Made by a program: the position numbers and the translations under genes
Part shown: in pieces, positions 48,238 to 61,015 of the stretch
How positions within the stretch are numbered: the first letter of the stretch is position 1
How the letters are laid out: each line of letters begins with the position of its first letter
Origin: Acanthaster planci
Lineage: Eukaryota > Echinodermata > Asteroidea > Valvatida > Acanthasteridae
Length of the DNA stretch: 62,000 bases
Reading direction: 5' to 3'
Assembly (NCBI RefSeq): GCF_001949145.1
Contig: NW_019091358.1
Span: 490,265 to 552,264 of the forward strand
The notes under the pieces: model-generated
The model's database searches: none
The model's input: the letters and a program-made list of their open reading frames with translations, nothing else
What the model was told of the DNA's origin: nothing

Positions 48238-51200
48238 AAACTGTTTTTTTTACATACTTCTTTAGAAACATGGGAAACGTATACATTGCATTAGAAGCCA
48301 TCACCGATTTATACCGGTACCTGTAACAAAGGACTTCTGTGTACATGTATCCATGCGGCAAATTCCTGTGGCACAAGAGGTTTGGGGGATAAACAAGTTG
48401 TTTGTACAATTTATATTGGCTTTCTTTGAATGAGGTTGGTTTTTAACATGTACTGGTAATGCATACAGTTCAGAATAACGTCATTGCCAAAGGAATTGAA
48501 CCAATTTAGTATTGATGGAAAATTGTACGCACAAAAAGTCATGTATACATACTTGTACATGTACTAAGTGCAGCAGGTGGAATGAGAGAATTCCTGCCAT
48601 TGTCTACAGGACCGGCATGTTTAGAGTTGAACTACACATGTAGTTGAGAGCAAATAAGGAAACGGCACATTGATGCTACATGTACATGTAGTTTGGTTGC
48701 TGTATGACTGTACTTGTGCACTTTCAATTCAGACTCAAAATCAAATGAGGTGTGGTATGCATACCGTACATGTACCGTATCTACATGTACATATACCATA
48801 TGAACATGTACATGTATGTCATTGACTTGCCTGCATGATGCGCATTGAGGTAAGCTTTACCTGTATGAGCAAAAGAACATCTTACACTACAGTTTGTTCT
48901 AATGGTAGATGTACAATACATGTACGTGTACATGCAGCTGCAGTGCAGTGAATGTGTACAATGTACGTAGAGACTGATGAAATATTGGAAGGAAAAATCA
49001 AAATATACTGCACTGGCTGGTTGGAATTTGTTCTTATTTGGAGTGAACTGATGGAGGTTTGACGAAAAAGTGAATAAAACTTGATGGAAGTACATAAATT
49101 AAGGTACATGTAGTAAAATTAAGTGGCTGCCCCCTCCCATAAAAAAGTTGAGTGTGCAGTAACTCTACATCACGTTCTGCACGTACGCATGGTATGTACA
49201 TGTACACGTACATGTACCGTGGATTTGTTCAAATGTGCACGCAAGTGTGATGATTGAAGATGGGTTTAATTAGCTAAATTGTTTACTTCATCAAAACTTA
49301 CGCTTACACACTATGTACATGTACACTGATACATGTGTACGTGTTCATTTATGAATGGTGCACACCTTCATGTAGTGCGTACTACATGTGCGTAGCTGAG
49401 CAAACCACAGATTGGATGACATGATTAGGTAAACCCACTGATCTGTGACAGAATATATACATACACATGCCAACAAGTACTTGGTGCCTGTATGCATATG
49501 CTTGGCATGTTAATTGCTGGTAGAACAGAATACTTGTTTGTTTTAAATCTTTGTTGTAAGCTTGGAATTGCCTAGATGATTGCAAGTAAGTGTTTACACC
49601 AGTAACATTCCTGAGGGCAGAGTGTCAGAGCAGTGGTATTTTTCAGGTAAATTGTTTGGTCTGGCTGTGAACAACTGCACTGTGCACTTAATATATACAT
49701 ATAAATGTACCGGTACTTGTACATGTATGTAAATGTAAGTTGCACTAGTGTTACCAAGTTTTTAGGACTTTTTTCATTTAGGGGACCTTGCTGAATTGGT
49801 AAACGTTAAGCAGTACAAGAGTTCGCAAGATGTTAATTTTACAAGACCTAGCTGCATGTACGCTACATACATGTACGGTACATGTAGTTTATGTACTTAA
49901 ATAAGTTCCACCAACCAAACTGTAGACCTGCGTTTGTTTCGGTGACAACAAAATCTAAAAGAAATGACAAGTTATATTTGTTGGCATCTGTTTACTCTTT
50001 TGGGTCAGAAACTCAGGCCAGTCTGCAAGCTGGGTATCAGGCCAGATTCCAACATTTTCTACGTGTATTTCTCCATTCTGAAGCTGTTCATATATTCTAC
50101 CGGTATGCCATTATATCCGAGGAGCATTTTGAACCACGTGATTGGTAAACGAGTTTACAAATCGAACTGGTACTGGTACCGGTAGATAAAAGAAATTGCC
50201 GAACAGTTTTTCTCCTGCGTGAACACAGTCTGGCAGGTGAATATTCTATAAATTTACACAGGCTTAGTTAGAAGTGTGCTTTCACATTAAACCAGGTGAG
50301 CATTCTCCATATGGTTGAGCCATGGAGTTAGCATCCATGGGTTGAGCATGCTTGGTTGAAGTGTGGTTGCTGCAAAGAAAGCTGGAACCATACATGTACA
50401 TGTCCATGCAGCTTTTGTCACTCTGTGATTCCCCTGCAAACTTGAAGTCATGGTGCTTCCACTCCTTGCTCTTTGAAATAATAAGCTGCTCTCTTTACAC
50501 GCATAAGAGCCATTGCTTGAATGCAGAAATGCTGCTATATTATTATTTACTATTACTCATCAGTGAAAAGTGTTGCTTTCTTTTCAGGATGTTGACTTCA
50601 ATAAATTGTAGAGATAATTAGGCAATGTTGACATGGAACAGGGTATCCACTCTTTTCAGTGGGAGGTTGGGTATCTGGCCTGTCCTCGCAGCCTTACCGA
50701 TACGTACATTTACCAGTGCATGTATACTAGCATCTGTTTGTATCCCAGGGGTTGTGTGATCTAATCCTTCACTGCCCTTCAGTAAATCCGCTATAGCCAT
50801 ACGTTTTAGCTGGATAAAGCTGTCGGATCAAGCCAGCATTTTACAGTCAATTACTCCGGAGTCCAGTCACTGTGTGTGCAGATGATCAGGGGGATTGAAT
50901 TAATAACTTGGCTGTCAGTTCAGTGATTGATGTGAATTGATAATTCCTACAGGTGGCTGTCTGGTGTTAATGTCAATTTCGTAAATTTGAACAAATTTAT
51001 GTGAAGTGGGAAATGTTTGCTTGGGCTTAGTGAGTTGACTCGGAGGTGTTCGTACCCTATGTAGTGCATGTAGGTATGAGTACATGTATTTTTTATTCCT
51101 CCCTGCTTTAGCAGAACCAACATGGTATGTACACGTACTTTACATACATGTATACATGCACAGGTACATGCACTAATACAGATGTGCGTGCTTTCTGTGC

Positions 51201-52280
51201 GAGACCAGAAAAACTTTGTATCATTGAGCTTTCAAACTGCAGTCACCGGGCAGTGTTTCTCAGGGAATTCTACAGGTGCTCATAAAAACGAGACTGGCAT
51301 GTTTTACATGTACATTGATTGTATACTCCAGTGCCAATTACCCTATGCACAATTCTAGTTAGCTGCTTGGACTTGCAGTGGTGATTTTCATAATGCAGAG
51401 GACACTGTGGAATGATGTCTTTTCAGTCAAACTGCTTGTGAGCCAACAATAGGCCCAGTTGATGCATTGTATCATCATTGTATCGTGTACCTGTACAAGA
51501 GAATTCGGCTGAGGCCTACATTGTACATGTACATGTACCAGCACACATACAATTGGTACCCATATACATGTATCTACATGTACATGTATATGTAGTGGGC
51601 ATGTAACAGTCCTGTAAAGTACCAGTCGTGCATACATGTGTGTGAAGATGTTGTCGGGACACCCATTGGTTTCCATGGCAACCAAGGCTGCCTGCCAACT
51701 GCAGTTGTCCTGGCGCTATTCATCCTGTTCCTTGGACCATGTCACATTTTAATGAATCCTTAAATTAGCCCCCCTCCAGTATGTGATGAAAAAAAAGTGC
51801 AGTTCAACTCTGGTTACCAGGCTGTGCAGCATACAGGAGCAGTACATGTGCAGTGGACATTTGAATATTTGTAACAGTTGCATTCAATTGCCTCATTTGT
51901 TAGGATTTGCAGTCAATCCTTTTGACCGAAAGACGATTGAAAAAAGAAATACCGGTAGATGACTTATGTCACTGGAATACTGTGACAGGTTACATGTATC
52001 TGGTTAAAGAGAACCAAAAATACGTTAAGAATATTAATAAAACGTTCAGTAGCTGTGGGAACATACATATGTACAAAATTGAACAGAGGTTGGATAGTCA
52101 ATATTAGCTTGCTGACATATTGGAAGCTGAGAAGCTGCATAGTTCCCTACATGTACCGGTACATGTACATTATAGGTAAAGCTTAGAGAACTACAGTGTA
52201 CATGTACATGTAGCTTGACAACTTCCACTACTGAGGGGAGCTAATGTTGACTACTCAACCGAATAAACCATTTTATGTTT

Positions 52281-52427
52281 GTTTTTACTATGGCAAATAG
52301 ATGTACATGTTTTAACCAGTGTGAAATACAGGTTTTGCTATAGCACATTCGTGTACATGTATGTTTTAACATTTGTGAAATACAGTTATTGCATTTCTGT
52401 GTTGTACATGTGCTGTCATTTTTTCCT
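52281..52427. repeat. Degenerate tandem repeat of about 52 bp
   Basis: The first two units share GTTTT.CTAT.GCA, GTACATG, GTTTTAAC and TGTGAAATACAG in order. The third is partial (TATTGCATTTCTGTG, then GTACATG). Confidence 0.7.
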
Positions 52428-55400
52428 GTGTACTGTACATGTATGTGGTAGCACTTACAGGTACACATGCACCAGTAATGTACATGTGCATGGATGTAGC
52501 TAGAATGATGTTCATGCATGCATATGGTACATAGTACGGGGACATGTACATGTACCCTGGTACGTGAATGCATGTGTTTCTCAATTTTCTCATAAAGCGC
52601 ATCCTAGCCCAGATGAACTTGCACGTGGGTAACTAGTTTATCTGGGCATGCGTAAATACTTAGTGCGTGAAAGCTTGCATATATATGTAAGTGTTTGGTA
52701 TGGCAGACAAATGGCAGGCAGCTCATGATGGTGAATGGTCCAATGAAAATTTGGCTCTCCATCATGAATATGCGTGAAGTGTAGTAAAATAACATTTCAC
52801 ACAGCTGTTGAAAACTTGAAATACATTGTACGTTAGACCTGCAACCAAGTACATGTACATGTAGGCCTGCTACAGTACATGTATGTGTACGTGTACATGT
52901 AATTTCATGTAACCTAACGGAACAAATGCCTTTCGAAGCAAAGTTACCACAACTAAGCTAAGTCTGGCTGCTCATACCAAATGGCAGAATGTTTTGATAA
53001 ACGAAAAATCCATAGCGGACTAGCCTACATAAACTGTACTTGTACACAATGTAGGTAGCCACAGCGCATCCAGGAACATGGAGGACTGTGAAACCTACTG
53101 ATTCTGGGTCTTTGCACAGTTCTTGCTCTCAAGTACCCGTACCCTTCAACATATTTTCATGTATTTTAGTACCCATGCAGTCATGTTTCTAGGTACTACT
53201 GTACCAACTACATGTAGGACTCACCTGGCTGGCTAGGGGCCCAGGTAAAGTGTAGTATATAGCCAGGTCCCGTAAACAATGGTTTCCGATAGAAACCAAG
53301 CAAGGCGTGTACATGTTATGCAAGTATGGGATATTGGATAATTCTGTTGTTCCTTGTTTGTCACATGAGCTGAGGCAGCAGCTTTGGTTGACTTAAATAT
53401 TATGTCTGCAGGCTTGACTTATATTTTCAAACATACTTTTATTCCTGTCTGAAACATGTAACAATATTGGGGGCCTGTTCATCTGGATCTCGCTGAGTGA
53501 TTCCAAACTACGAGTACATTTGTATGTACATGTACCGGTAGCTGGTTTGTTCTATCCATTAAGCGGGGTTTGGTGTCAGTAAACCAGCACTGGATCATTG
53601 ATGTCTGAAACTGATGTGTGAAACAAACAGCTTAATCAGCTTAATCCTTTGACATGTAGGTCTCTCAAAAATCCATCAGAAGATTTTGAAGGATTTTGCA
53701 GGAAAGGAGAAGGTTGGTTTCCTGCGTAGTGATGTAGTGGGAAATTTTGAAGGTTGAGGGAGGTCCTTGTACATGTCTTAGAAGTCTTTACTTCCAGAAC
53801 AGTTCAGCTACATGTACTGTACATGAAGCAAGAGTACACCTACATGTACATGTGGCCACTGTATCCAATGTACAATGTACATGCACATTCATGTACACTG
53901 GACAGTGTATGGTATGTAATCATGTATATGTAAGTACATGTAGCATGGTAAAAAAGTCTTCAGGACATTCTTTAACCTTACAGTGTGCCCTCATACAGTA
54001 CCACCAAAAATGTTTCAGTATTTGCATGCACAATTGGTACCTGTACAGTATGTAGCATTTCCACTTAAACAACAGGGGCTATGGTTGCACAATTTAATTG
54101 GATTGCCAAGCCCAGTTCAAGGCAACAGTGATTTGGTCTCAATTCTGGAAGCCTGAAACTTCAAAATGCTGCAAACCACTTGTTTGTGTTTTTTGTATGA
54201 TATATACATCTACTTATATGTACATGTACAGGTATGAAGGACTAGTACTGTACATGTACATTATAAGTTATTGAATATTGAGGTTAAAAATCTCAACTTG
54301 TTAAAGAGATGTATACAGATTACATGTACATGCCCTGAGCTTACCATCACTTTAGGGATAACTTGGGTGGGCATGCACATTGTACACGTATGTACATTTA
54401 CACAAATCATCTCTGTGAAATACGGTACATGTATACATGTACTTATATGTATGTAAGCCCATCACGATAGTACATGTACATACATGCATTTGTATATAGT
54501 TTCACTGTACAATGTTATACAGTGCACCACACCGTGTATTCTTTCTCTTTTCATAAACAGTACATGTAGAAGCTGTACACTTGTGCTGAGTTGTGTCAGT
54601 CTCGTCTTTCAAATTAACTCTAGAGAAATACAGCATTTTCATAATAAAAGATGACACTTGCTGACAGGCATGTGTAACCACTTTGTACCACAAACCAATG
54701 TTTACTGCAGCGCTGTGCTTGTTTTGGTTGCCTAGAATTTTCAGGATAGTCATTGACTCACGTCCCCCAGGGTTTCTTATCGCTGTCGATTTCTCGTCTG
54801 ACATCTCACACATCACTGGTCACTTGACAGAGAAGTTGGATTTAGAGATTCCTTCCGAGGATTCTTACTCACTTTTTATGCTAAATCGGGATTGAATCTC
54901 ACCACTTTGACTTCCTGAAGCTGTTAGGTCAGTTGGCTGGCTCGGCGAGAACATTATCTTTGCCTCATTTCCCCTGTTGGATGGGATCAGAATCTTTGGA
55001 AGTACATGTAGTTTGTACAGATTTGTAGTAGTGGACTGTGATTCTGTGTGGGGGAAGATGGGCCTCCAGGGCTCAAGATTCTTGACGGTCTGGTTCAATG
55101 TCGGAGTGCAAACTCCAATCCCCGCTGGTAAGCAGAACTTTGCTGTCAATCAGATTTCCCTCAGCAGACTGTCACTTGTCAGTGTACATGTAATTTGAAC
55201 ATGGATGACTTGATCTGTTCATGCAGCCTACGTGATGTAAGCAGTGAGGAGACGGACATGATAGGCCATGTCTCCTTCATCAACATGCCCTAAATCTTGC
55301 TGACTCCATGTTAATTTAAGAATGCAGTCACTGCAATCTCAGACACTGCCGCTGGTGGTAACCTTTCACGAAACGGTTCAGAAAAGGTTTGGCTGTACTG

Positions 55401-55690
55401 GTACTTAGTGCAGTGTAATAATGCATTTTATTTGCTGCATTCTAATCCAGTGGTACGTGTAGGTACAGGTATAGAACACTATCAAATAATTCAGATGGTT
55501 GGATAACTTTGATGTTTTGATTCTCGGCATGTCCAGTGTGCTTTTTATGTACATTGGAGTTTGGTGGAAAAATGTGCGGAAATATTGAAATAGTTTCTTT
55601 TCACTGCCAGTCTCTCCCGGTATAACGTCAAAGAGTATTGCTGCAGCTATCTTTTAAGAATAACTATTAAGTCTGATTTTTTTTCTGCAG

Positions 55691-56604
55691 GAGAACCAGA
55701 CCAAGAGAAGAAGCAAGTGCAAGAAGCTTACGTCATTGCTGTAGAACAGCAGGCCAAAGACAAGATAGCTAAACTTGCCCGTCACAACTATGTCAATACT
55801 GTGGACCTGGCCACATTACCACCACTTACCAATGCTTCCGGGGATGTAATCAATGGTTACAGTGAGCCCAGTTACACAACTGACGACGGTTTTTCATACC
55901 CACCTGCAGAAGAGGAGGATCTCTATTCGCCCGACACAGGTGTGCCCTCTGTGAACAGTGGATTCATCGCGGAGCCCGAGATAGAGGCCGAGACAATCAG
56001 TGGGGAAAAATCGCAGGTCGATTTTGGCACATTGAATGGTATTCAGAATGAGGCTTACAGCAGCAGCACAGAGAGCTTACCCGATTTGCGGCTGCAGAAC
56101 AATGGCGTAAACACGGTGACAGCAAGTGCTGCCGTTGAGCCGTTTACAAACATTGAGGACACAGAGAGTGTGAGGTCGTACGAGTACCCAGATTATAACG
56201 GCCAGGGGGCAGTGGTGGACGAACCTGCACTTGAGTGTAGCGTCATCGCTCCGGTGGAGCTATCACCGCAGGCTCTCGAGAAGCTAGACGAGCCCACCCA
56301 GTCCTCGCAGCCAGTATCCGAAGAGAATGCCAGCGAGATGGTTGTGCAGGCCGAGCAACAACCACTCAAGCCGGAGAGGGGCATGCATCGGGAGGTGGCG
56401 GTGGACTGCCCGCCGGGCTTTGTGGCAGCCAGCGGAATGAAGAATCCCCCTCCGCAGTACACTCCCCAGCAGAATGGGGGTTCATCTGTTGTGCTTAATG
56501 GGACTGATGTTTTGCCCAGCTCTCATCCAGTGGAGAAGAGCGGGAAGAAAAAATCCAGCTCGAAAAAGCAGCGAATTGAAGAGGGCAGGGGAATCGAGAC
56601 ACAG
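55691..56604 (+). CDS. Exon 5, long tail with PPxY and polybasic motifs
   Basis: This is the largest exon and the only long open frame in the window. It starts after TTTTTTTTCTGCAG and ends at ACACAG|GTTAGT, phase 0, and encodes residues 146-449. Residues 151-175 or so (KKQVQEAYVIAVEQQ, then AKDKIAKLARHN) look helical. The following 230 residues are rich in Ser, Pro, Glu and Asn and look disordered. A PPQY sequence at 398-401 (56449-56460) fits the PPxY ligand of WW domains. Residues 427-439 carry a Lys-rich patch (KSGKKKSSSKKQR) that could be a nuclear signal or a phospholipid contact. Base use differs sharply from its surroundings: it is GC-richer and has no TACATGTA. Reading through the donor adds seven residues, then a stop. 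I do not recognise the family. Confidence 0.9.
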
Positions 56605-57440
56605 GTTAGTATTATATTTTACAATTGACTTAATCAACTAGATTGTTAGTTTGATAACCAGTTTCTCATCCTGAAATAAATCAGCTATCTTCGTCCTGTG
56701 CTGAGATGGCCAGAGTCCAGTGGAAATTAACTGCCGACTGATGACTCTTGTATTGTTCAGCACAATGAATGTAAATTCTAAGATTCTTTCATTTCGTTTT
56801 GTTCATTGGTTGATGCAGCAAACTTGTCCAATGCAGAAATGGACAGTTTTTACATGTAGCACCATGACATGCACTAAGGGCACACTTGATGCCCTGAGGT
56901 GACTCAGTGTGCCAACTGAGACACCTGAACAGTCCAGGAAAGAATTCTGCAGTATTGAGTGAAAAATCTTCTGAGTGGATGTCGAGGAGGAGGGTGGAGA
57001 GAGTACAGTCAACTCCGAAAGATGTTGGTTATGACTCAGCATAAGAGCTGATAGTCAAGCTGACAGGGTGGTCCTAGCATGAATGACATTGACGGCTTGG
57101 TGGTACATTTGTAAATGACTGTTGACAGTCAAACCAGAAAGTAAACAGCCCCGTCCAGCTCTATGCTGAGGGGATGGCTTCATTAGTTGTAGGAAATTCA
57201 GGGCTCCATGGTGGGGACAAAAATTGCATGTACTGTTCAACCCATGCTGATGATATCGGTAGTTCCACACCAGTGGTATGGGTGGGTGGGCATTCACCAC
57301 GTTCAGGGGACAAGTTCTTTCGTTAGGGAAATTTGAACCAAGTTTTTGGAACCTTTCTGAGTTCTCACAATGTTCTTCGGTCCCCACAAAATAGGTGAAA
57401 TGTTGAGTGTATGTCCCCACAATTTCGCTGCAGGAGTGGG

Positions 57441-57508
57441 TGTACATGTACTGTACATGTACTGTACATGCATGTACATGTACCGATATGTACATGTACA
57501 TACATGTA
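57441..57508. repeat. TACATGTA array in intron 5
   Basis: TGTACATGTACTGTACATGT, then ACTGTACATGCATGTACATG and TACCGATATGTACATGTACA. This is the densest tract in intron 5. Confidence 0.8.
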
Positions 57509-58223
57509 AGCAGTGTAGAGTATACAGGTGGTCCATGTGTACATGTACTATGCTTTAATGTACCCAGTACGAGTAAATGTCTTGTACATGTACACGTAGT
57601 GTTCTTACATATTTCCATGTACATGTTCGGGGACCTGGTATGTGTGGCATTGACAGCATGATTTGTGGGTTTTGCCTTTTATTGGGCACTCAACTGAACC
57701 AGGAATGAATGATTTACAGTGTGTTCTCAAAGCCAGGCAACTCAAAATAAAGATTTTTTTCCAGGATGTTACCACAAACCATTCATACATGCACATGTAC
57801 ATGTACATTTTACATGTTAATTGTCTATCCTACAAAACCAGTACTGTACATGTCGGCGTGTTGCCAGTCATTCATTTGTGTTCACCTAGAGGAAATGTAC
57901 AGTAGTGTTGGGCCACAGACTTTTCCAGTCTTTTTTATGTCGTGCATGTACATGTACATGTAAGGCCCCTTAGCCCAAACAAGAAATAACTGCATCCATG
58001 ATTTTGTAAGTTAGGTTGCATAACCGGAAACAGAGCTAATTTTTTGTTCAGACTTGTGCAAAGTGCAAGGATAGGCTAAAGGTAAACTCACTGTTTGTTG
58101 GTGCCTTCCAGAAGACTCCATTGTAAGTGTGAAGTAAAGCTGATTAGCACATCCTATCTCCATGAGGAGGAGAATCACTTTGATTGGATAACACAAGAGG
58201 TGGAAGTAGCATAGCAGTGCATT

Positions 58224-58250
58224 AATGGGTCAACAGGCCGTTGACCCATT
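58224..58250. repeat. Perfect hairpin
   Basis: AATGGGTCAAC and GTTGACCCATT form an 11 bp perfect stem around AGGCC. Confidence 0.85.
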
Positions 58251-59068
58251 TTCCCAGAATGACTTCCACACTACGAAACATCTGCATGTGTGCCGCGTGT
58301 TAAATTGTATACACATAGCCGTGCACATGTGCAATACATGTACGGCACTGCGTGTTTTCAACTCATTGTTACTATGTACATGTATGTGTGTATCGGTAGG
58401 GTGTGATATGGTGGTTGGACAGTAGGGTTTCTATTCACATATATATGTACCTCCTTGTAACAGAAGCTGATTTCTTCCATCAGACTCTGACAAAAGAAAA
58501 AAAATCAAGAATACCTCATTGTACTCTAAAGTTCACAATTAGTGAATTAGTAAATTGCTTATAAAATATTCCAACTCTCAGTGAAATAATTTCACAATCA
58601 GCATATGACAGTTCTTGTATCTTTCCTAAATACTGGTGCAGGTACCTGTTCATGTATTTGCCAGACTGTAATGTCTTAAGTATCATAATGTTACATAAAG
58701 AACATGTACATGTATGTTTTTCATACACATTGCCAACAGAAGAAAGCATACATGTAGGTACATAAACAAGCACAGTGTATATTTATATACATGTATATAC
58801 TTTTTATTTTGCAAATTCAAAGTGAATTTAGTTTTGACTCTTTTCTGCATAGTTTTTTACAGTGTTTTTGTGCAGTATTACATGTACGTTGTACATGTAC
58901 ATGTATCTCTAATTTTGGTAATGTTCTTCATGCCCAAATGTTCTGTAATCTACAAAACAGAAATCTACATGTACTTATAGAAACTACATTGTTGTTAAGT
59001 CGTTATCCAGTCATGTTATCCAATTTGTGATCACTATTGTTTTGTGGTTACTTGATTGTTCTATGCAG

Positions 59069-59192
59069 AATGCCAGTCAAAACAACAGTCAGGGTGCTAC
59101 TCTGGCATTCCAGCCCGTCAGCACCAAGGCATTGTTCAACGATGACCCCAAAGCCCATGTGGAAGCCGCGACTAATAACAGAAAAACTGTCG
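59069..59192 (+). CDS. Exon 6, tail continuation
   Basis: The exon encodes residues 450-490 (NASQNNSQGATLAFQ, ending NNRKTV), with residue 491 split. It follows TTGTTCTATGCAG and ends at GTCG|GTAAGT, a consensus donor, phase 1. The phase fits exon 5 exactly (ETQ-NASQNN). Composition matches the Asn/Gln/Ser-rich tail before it. No motif is recognised; FNDDPKAHVEAA may be a short helix. Since it ends in a strong donor in phase 1, at least one more exon must follow. No convincing one is seen before 62000. Confidence 0.75.
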
Positions 59193-61015
59193 GTAAGTAC
59201 TGCCAGGTCCATGTTAGGCTTTTATCAGATGCAAGCTGAATTCATCCCCGTGAAGGAACCTGTCTATTGGCGTATCTCTCTGTTACATGTAGGTGTATTG
59301 CATTCGGAATTGGGAGGAGGGATTGTCACGGTGACTTCTCGGAGAAGTTAGTCTCCTGCCGGAAGTTCTGAAGAGAAATCCTTAGGGATGCCTGCCATCT
59401 CACATCTCCCTCTTTCAGCAGGAAGAGAGAAATTGGATTCAGTGATGAAATATTTCCGACCCTCAGGGATGGAAATTGGACGGATTATCTCCCAGAATGG
59501 CACTAACATTTGATAGAAAAGTAGGAAACAAACCCATCACAAGTTATTTCAGATGAGTTTGTTCCATCTGGGTTACCACCTCACCCGGGAACCATGCAAC
59601 ACATCTTTCTAGAACTTGGCAGTCAGTCATAGAAACTATTTGATTTATGGAAGCATTCAATTAAAAGATCCGTTATCATTTTTCGGATGTTATTGACAGT
59701 TTGCCCATCAATTAATCTTCTGCCTCTAAAAATACTGCAGGAAACATGTCAGAGGATGTAGTGTCCATCAGTTTGTAGCCATCACACCATCCATGTCTAA
59801 AATAAAGTATTGCTAGAAACATATTGAGAGGTTTCCCATTAGAGAGAAATCTCTTGCCCTCCATCGGAAATACTCTTCTTTTAGTGCAAGAAATTAGGCC
59901 AAACATACTAGCATGATCAAGTTCATTTCACCATTATCAGCTTTTGATAAGATGTGGTCAGATGTGAACACATTCGCATTGTTTGAATGTCATATGCACA
60001 AAAAGCCAGAGCAAAAAATCTGTTGGTCATTTGCTTCTTCATTTCCTTCAAACGTGTTGTCTGGCCATATCTGCTTTTGGTCAGACGTGGACCAGAAGTG
60101 ATAAGAAACTTGGCACAAATCCAGGAATTCATGCTCTGCTCTGCGAAGTGAGGGACGCTCACGAGAACATGCAAGTCTAGATTGAAACTTGTGTAGAAAG
60201 GAAAGAGACGCAGTGAACGTTTGGCTGTAGGTGCTCCAAAGTGTGAGAAGTCATAATGCTCCCATGTGTGAAAATGCAATGTGGAACCATACAGAAGAGT
60301 GAAAGAGAAAATTAATGGGACTTCCCCTACTGTATGTGGCACATTCATGGGCTTAGAATTATAACTGAAAGCTTTTCAGATGAGAGAATGGAATCCAACC
60401 TTATCAAACCATCTGCAGACTGTTTCTCTTTGCATTTTATTGTGCAATGTTTTACATGTATAGTTTTGTATTTTGCATTATACATGTACATAAATTCACC
60501 TTTAATTCGTCTGGAAAAAATAAACAAAACAAAAACATTTTCTATTACAGCAAAGAATTCAGTTCACTTTGTAGATGTTACTGTAAAACCGTTTCTAAGC
60601 TCCATGCCTTGATCTGTCAGCAGATGCATTTTTCAAAGATAATTTTGAAGTACTGTTATAGACACCAAACTAAAGAGTTACAGGTGTCAAATGAAATTAA
60701 GTCATACTGAAAGAATTTAATCTTCCCTTTCTTCCAGGATGCCAGACCAGATTATCTTAGTGGATATCAGTAACCAGGCCCTAGGTTATCAGTGAAATAT
60801 TTGTACTAGCTTGGGGAAGTAAGGCTGTGCCTTGGAAATGCTGATCAATCCCCCCTGAATTTCTCAACTCTCTTGGTCGGAGAAAATTGTTCCCTTGTGG
60901 CAGTTGAGATCCTATAACCTCCAACTCAGACTGTTTTGTAGTTGCCCCTGACTTGGTGTAACAGCTGCCAACATTTTCACCGTGAAAGTATAATGGTGGT
61001 TATAGTCTACTGTAG

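Larger units (their letters stand above)
41447..55690 (+). other. Intron 4, 14.2 kb
   Basis: A phase 1 intron (GTAAGA...TTCTGCAG). It holds three copies of one tRNA-derived SINE family, another tRNA-like sequence (43239-43298), a fold-back element (45551-45969), two short tandem arrays (48165-48237 and 52281-52427) and many TACATGTA tracts, densest from 48100 to 54500. A small skipped exon could hide here. The stretch 54683-55200 is the least repeat-like part. Confidence 0.65.
56605..59068 (+). other. Intron 5
   Basis: A 2.46 kb phase 0 intron (GTTAGT...CTATGCAG). It contains a TACATGTA-rich block (57441-57508 and nearby), a perfect 11 bp hairpin at 58224-58250, and a stretch at 57304-57400 resembling part of the dispersed repeat near 23350. 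No exon is evident. Confidence 0.65.
2135..59192 (+). other. PDZ-domain protein gene (whole locus, 3' end open)
   Basis: Six exons join without a stop or phase conflict: phase 0 after exon 1, 1 after exon 2, 0 after exon 3, 1 after exon 4, 0 after exon 5 and 1 after exon 6. The product so far is 490 residues: acidic N-terminus, a single PDZ domain, then a long low-complexity tail. PDZ domains bind the C-termini of membrane receptors, channels and adhesion proteins, so a scaffold or adaptor under the plasma membrane is the likely role; this is inferred from the family. Continuity of the PDZ fold across exons 2-4 is the strongest evidence for the model. Small extra exons in the 3.6, 14.2 and 2.5 kb introns cannot be excluded, and the gene probably continues past 59192. 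I could not name the orthologue. Confidence 0.8.

Noticed and set aside
56193-56462. Minus-strand open frame of 89 codons
   Set aside because: It is the shadow of exon 5, whose plus-strand frame has the splice sites and matching phase.
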